This document shows, piece after piece, positions 6,504 to 9,476 of a DNA stretch of 9,476 nucleotides. The translations under genes were made by a program, and so were the position numbers. Under the pieces are notes generated by a model. The model ran no database searches. It saw only the letters and a program-made list of their open reading frames with translations, and was not told the origin of the DNA. Origin of the DNA: Planctomycetota bacterium (GTDB lineage: Bacteria > Planctomycetota > Phycisphaerae > Tepidisphaerales > Tepidisphaeraceae); the NCBI GenBank assembly GCA_029777755.1, contig JAKORQ010000507.1, forward strand, positions 1 through 9,476, written 5' to 3'. Position 1 is the stretch's first letter; each line of letters begins with the position of its first letter.

Positions 6504-7357
6504 CGAAGTATCGAATGCTGGCTCTGGATCTGGACGGGACCATCCTCCTGCCGGACGGATCCGCGAGCGATCGAACAGTCGCCGCCATCGGGAAAGCGGC
6601 GGCCGCTGGTTACAGGATCTGCGTGGCGACCGGGCGCAGCTATACTGAGAGCCGTAGTATCATCCAACGTCTTTCTTTGCGCGATGAATGCATCTTTGTA
6701 GGCGGCGCGATAGTGATCGACACCGCTTCCGACAGGACCCTGCATCGCACGACCATGCATCCACAGGTGGCCGCCGAGGTCTGCGCGGTCATGGAATCGA
6801 TGGGGCATGCGGCACTGGCCCTGCAGGATCCCACCCAAGCCGGCCTGGACTACCTGATCAGCAAGAATATCCCGCTGCGGCCGGCCTCCAAGTCGTGGAT
6901 GGACGCAGTGAAGATGAACATCAACTTCGTTCCCAACCTCGGCCAGTACAGGCACGAGCACACACTGCGCGTTGGCCTCTGCTGCGAATCGGAAGAGGCC
7001 CAGGCGATCCTGGAAACGCTGCATGCGAAGTTCGGCAATCGCACCATGATGCATCGCCTGAAGGTGCCCGGCTCCAATTGCGAGGTGCTGGAGGTGTTCG
7101 ACCCGGCCGTGAGCAAGTGGGAGGGGATCAGCTTCGTGATCCGCCGACACCATATCGCGCCAGAGCAGGTGGTGGCCGTCGGGGATGACATGAACGATCT
7201 GCAGATGATCCGCCACAGCGGGCTTGGCGTGGCGATGGGCAATGCGCATGAGGAGGTCAAGAAGGCGGCCGACCTGGTGATAGGCCCGGCGCTGGAAGAT
7301 GGCCTGGCGGAGTTCATCGAGGATCTGCTCCGCGGAAAGTATGATGTCGCTGCATAG
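6488..7357 (+). CDS. Cof-type HAD-superfamily phosphatase (subfamily IIB)
   Basis: Starting at GTG 6488 the protein has 289 residues, normal for Cof/YbiV-like phosphatases, which dephosphorylate sugar phosphates and other small phospho-metabolites in the cytoplasm. Motif I is ALDLDGTI (nucleophile Asp14, acid/base Asp16), motif II VATGRS (Thr48), motif III Lys210 in AVSKWEGI, and motif IV VGDDMNDLQMI (Asp233, Asp234, Asp237). The roughly 110 residues between motifs II and III form the C2 cap that sets substrate choice. The usual NGA turn after motif II reads GGA. The frame stays open upstream to TTG 6419, inside the antiporter gene, with another GTG at 6446; ATG 6515 is also possible but would leave only four residues before the nucleophile. 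No Shine-Dalgarno sequence decides the start. The metallo-beta-lactamase-fold gene follows after 19 nt. Confidence 0.88.
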   Translation: MSVLTSKYRMLALDLDGTILLPDGSASDRTVAAIGKAAAAGYRICVATGRSYTESRSIIQRLSLRDECIFVGGAIVIDTASDRTLHRTTMHPQVAAEVCAVMESMGHAALALQDPTQAGLDYLISKNIPLRPASKSWMDAVKMNINFVPNLGQYRHEHTLRVGLCCESEEAQAILETLHAKFGNRTMMHRLKVPGSNCEVLEVFDPAVSKWEGISFVIRRHHIAPEQVVAVGDDMNDLQMIRHSGLGVAMGNAHEEVKKAADLVIGPALEDGLAEFIEDLLRGKYDVAA

Positions 7358-7376
7358 GTGTGAGTAAGGGAAGAAA

Positions 7377-8054
7377 ATGAGCGACTCTGGAAGCGCAAAA
7401 GCGGCGGACATAGAGGTCATCAAGGCGTGCGGCGGCATCGCGCAAACCAATTGCTGGCTGATCGCCGACACCAAGGCGCGCCAGGCGGTGCTTTTCGATG
7501 CTCCCAATGACACGACCGCTCCGCTGCTGGATGAGTGCGAGAAGCGCGGATGGGACCTGGTGGGGCTATGGCTTACGCACGGGCATTTTGACCACATCGC
7601 CGACCATGCGGTGGTGACATCGCGATTCAGGGATGCCAAGCTGCTGATTCACCGTGATGACCTGGACAAGATCACCGGCCGGTATCCCATGATCTTCCCG
7701 CTGCCATTTGTCATTCCCCCCCGTCAGCCGGATGGGTTCCTGGAAGAAGGCCAGCAGCTTCAGATCGGCAGCATTCCGTTGAGGGTGATGCACACCCCCG
7801 GCCACGCGGCCGGCCACGTGGTCTTCCACCTCTACCAGCACAGTATCCTCGTCAGCGGCGACATGATCATCCAGGGATCGATCGGGAGAACCGACCTGCC
7901 GGATTCCGACCTCGCGGCCATGCGCCAGAGCCTCAAACGCCTGGCCGACCTGCCGGAAGAGACCACACTCCTGCCCGGCCACGGCGACGCATCGATGATG
8001 GTGCACGAACTGCAGCAGAACTGCTTCCTGCAGGATGTGCTGCAGGATAGATAG
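7377..8054 (+). CDS. Metallo-beta-lactamase-fold hydrolase, glyoxalase II-like
   Basis: A 225-residue single-domain metallo-beta-lactamase-fold protein. The complete dinuclear metal site is visible: His68, His70, Asp72 and His73 in THGHFDHIAD; His143 in HTPGHAAGH; Asp162 in VSGDMI; and His202 in LLPGHGDAS. The GSIGRTDLP segment and short length resemble the YcbL-type group of glyoxalase II relatives. These hydrolyse thioesters such as S-lactoylglutathione, but the extra C-terminal helical domain of classic glyoxalase II is absent, so the substrate is uncertain. The ATG at 7377 is preceded by AAGGGAAG at a good distance, and the gene is 19 nt from the HAD gene, so translation from a shared message is likely. 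It is convergent with the AraB-like kinase gene. Confidence 0.9.
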   Translation: MSDSGSAKAADIEVIKACGGIAQTNCWLIADTKARQAVLFDAPNDTTAPLLDECEKRGWDLVGLWLTHGHFDHIADHAVVTSRFRDAKLLIHRDDLDKITGRYPMIFPLPFVIPPRQPDGFLEEGQQLQIGSIPLRVMHTPGHAAGHVVFHLYQHSILVSGDMIIQGSIGRTDLPDSDLAAMRQSLKRLADLPEETTLLPGHGDASMMVHELQQNCFLQDVLQDR

Positions 8055-8111
8055 GACTGTAGACGGGCAGCACAGTAGACAGCGACCAAGCTACGGAGCG
8101 ACGAAGGGGAG

Positions 8112-8164
8112 ATAGCGCAGTTCCGCTGAAGCGGGGCGGGTGGTTTCACCCGCTGGCGCGCTAT
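8112..8164. other. Three-way-junction palindrome in the convergent intergenic gap
   Basis: An outer perfect 7-bp stem ATAGCGC (8112-8118) with GCGCTAT (8158-8164) encloses two adjacent hairpins. The first is TTCCGC-TGAA-GCGGGG (8121-8136), with two G-T pairs at its base. The second is GCGGGTG-GTTT-CACCCGC (8136-8153), a perfect 7-bp stem; the two share base 8136. No T tract follows on either strand, so it is not a standard intrinsic terminator, although it sits where one is expected between converging genes. It could be a Rho-independent-like end signal, a REP/MITE-type repeat or a structured RNA. Confidence 0.5.
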
Positions 8165-8184
8165 AAAGATTGTTCAACCCGCTC

Positions 8185-9476
8185 CTAAGCCTGGTACTCC
8201 CGCAGCTTGTGCATGATCTTCCGCGGTTCGCATTTGCCGGCCGCCAGGTCGAGGTACATCGCATACAACTCGGCGTACTTCCTCGCTCTTGCGCGGTTCG
8301 GGCGATAGACCAGGTCCTTTCGCTGTCGCGCCATCGCCTTTACTGCGGCCGCCACGTTGCGGTGTCCGCTTCTTTGCGGCCCGGCCGCGATCGCGCCGAG
8401 GATCGCCGCCCCCAGTGCTACCGACTGGTTGCTCTCGGCCATGTAGATCGGCGCATTGATCACGTCGGCATAGATCTGCATCAGCAGGGGGCTCTTGGGC
8501 GGCAGGCCGCCGGAGGCTATGAACCTGCGGATAGGTATGTTCTTGGCACGCAGCGTCTCGATGAACCACTTGGCCCCAAACGCGGTGGCCTCGATCATGG
8601 CGCGATACATCTGCGCCGGCGTGGTGTTTAGCGTGATGCCCAGGAAGCCTCCGCTCATGTTCGGGTCCATCAGCGGCGAGCGGCAGCCGTTGAGGAAGTC
8701 TAGCGCGATCACCCCGCCAGACCCTGGCGGCAATTTCAGGCCCTCTTCGTTGAGCTTGTCGTGGGAGATTCCCGTGCTATTGGCCACCCATGCGAAGGCA
8801 TCGCCCACTGAAGCCTGTCCGCCCTCGTAGCCATAGAAGCCGGGCAGGATCCCGCCCTTTACGATTCCCGCCACGCCGCGAACCGGCTGCATCTTCGTGT
8901 GGTTCATCATGTGGCAGGAGCTGGTGCCGATCACCATCACCATCTCACCGGCGCCGGCCACGCCAGCGCCGGGCACGCCGGAGTGGGCATCAATGATAAC
9001 CGCCGACACCGGGATGCCCGCCGGCAGTCCCATCTTCTTTGCCGCCGAGTCAGAGAGCACGCCGGCCGCTTCGCCGGGCGCCATGTGCTGACCGATGATC
9101 TTCTCCTGCACGAAGTTCCTGAACTTCCGGTTGACGGCCGCCAGATAATCAGGCGAGGGATATCCATCCTCGGCACTCCAGCAGGCCTTGTAGCCGGCTT
9201 GGCAGGTGGAACGCACGATGTCGGATGGATCGCTCGCGGGGAAGATTCCCGAGACGAGCTGCCAGACATACCAGTCGCCGGCCTCGATGAACATGTCGGC
9301 CGCCGCGTATACCTTCGGCTCTTCCATCAGTGTCTCCAGCGCCTTGGGGAAGAACCACTCCAGCCCAACCGTGCCGCCGTAGCGGGCCAGCCATTTCTCC
9401 TTGCGCGCCGCCGCCACTTCGTTGATGCGCTCTGTAGCGGCCTTGGCGCCGTGATGCTTCCACAGCTTCGGCCAGG
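8185..9476 (-). CDS. araB: FGGY-family carbohydrate kinase, probable L-ribulokinase (N-terminus outside window)
   Basis: The frame runs off the right edge; about 429 residues are visible. L-ribulokinases are about 550-570 residues long, so roughly 130 N-terminal residues are missing. The enzyme phosphorylates L-ribulose with ATP in L-arabinose breakdown. AraB-like features in order from the edge are WPKLWKHHGAKAATERINEV, then ARYGGTVGLEWFFPKALETL, AADMFIEAGDWYVWQLVSG, and CQAGYKACWS. Next come the catalytic Asp in VIIDAHSGVPGAG, the MVMVIGTSSCHMMNH phosphate-loop region, and the C-terminal FGGY signature area SGGLPPKSPLLMQIYADV followed by QSVALGAAILGA. A related FGGY kinase for another ketose cannot be fully excluded. 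No araA or araD lies downstream, since this gene ends the minus-strand unit and meets the metallo-hydrolase gene tail to tail across 130 bp. Confidence 0.88.
   Translation of the reverse strand, partial: WPKLWKHHGAKAATERINEVAAARKEKWLARYGGTVGLEWFFPKALETLMEEPKVYAAADMFIEAGDWYVWQLVSGIFPASDPSDIVRSTCQAGYKACWSAEDGYPSPDYLAAVNRKFRNFVQEKIIGQHMAPGEAAGVLSDSAAKKMGLPAGIPVSAVIIDAHSGVPGAGVAGAGEMVMVIGTSSCHMMNHTKMQPVRGVAGIVKGGILPGFYGYEGGQASVGDAFAWVANSTGISHDKLNEEGLKLPPGSGGVIALDFLNGCRSPLMDPNMSGGFLGITLNTTPAQMYRAMIEATAFGAKWFIETLRAKNIPIRRFIASGGLPPKSPLLMQIYADVINAPIYMAESNQSVALGAAILGAIAAGPQRSGHRNVAAAVKAMARQRKDLVYRPNRARARKYAELYAMYLDLAAGKCEPRKIMHKLREYQA

Noticed and set aside
6497..7639. Minus-strand open frame (380 codons) opposite the HAD and MBL genes
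   Set aside because: It spans two real genes and their junction and shows no domain of its own.
8170..8631. Plus-strand open frame inside the kinase gene
   Set aside because: Antisense of a region with clear FGGY-kinase motifs; no independent support.

Overview
The window looks like chromosomal DNA from a moderately high-GC, probably Gram-negative bacterium. A lipoprotein with an outer-membrane-type sorting residue and a dienelactone hydrolase with a signal peptide support this. Both tRNA genes lack an encoded CCA, and several genes (hisF, the antiporter, the HAD gene) have no good ribosome binding site in front of them. The HisF sequence reads more like Planctomycetes-Verrucomicrobia, Acidobacteria or a similar phylum than like an enteric bacterium, but this placement is a low-confidence inference.

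Layout. Positions 2-1401 hold the end of a plus-strand pair: an ADP-ribosylglycohydrolase-family protein (5' end outside the window) and an RpiB-type sugar-phosphate isomerase, probably part of a sugar-utilisation operon. Positions 1402-2107 contain no protein gene. They carry tRNA-Ser(GGA) on the minus strand and tRNA-His(GTG) on the plus strand, each with a recognisable sigma70-type promoter. Between them lies a 144-bp element bounded by inverted repeats, and a hairpin terminator follows tRNA-His. A small minus-strand lipoprotein gene (2108-2497) is divergent from hisF.

Positions 2627-8054 form a plus-strand run: hisF, an exported dienelactone hydrolase, a CPA2-type cation:proton antiporter with two C-terminal universal-stress-like domains, a Cof-type HAD phosphatase and a metallo-beta-lactamase-fold hydrolase. 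The last two are 19 nt apart and probably co-transcribed. hisF stands alone, away from any other his gene. Converging on this run from the right is an FGGY carbohydrate kinase that closely resembles L-ribulokinase (AraB); its N-terminus lies outside the window. The 130-bp convergent gap holds a compact structure that could fold as a three-way junction.

The genes are mainly housekeeping and carbohydrate metabolism. I see no defence island, prophage, CRISPR array or transposase. The least ordinary signals are non-coding: the 144-bp element at 1758-1901, the three-way-junction palindrome at 8112-8164, the inverted repeat that covers the antiporter start, and the 21-nt repeats in front of the HAD gene. 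The ADP-ribosylglycohydrolase/RpiB pairing is the most interesting protein context.
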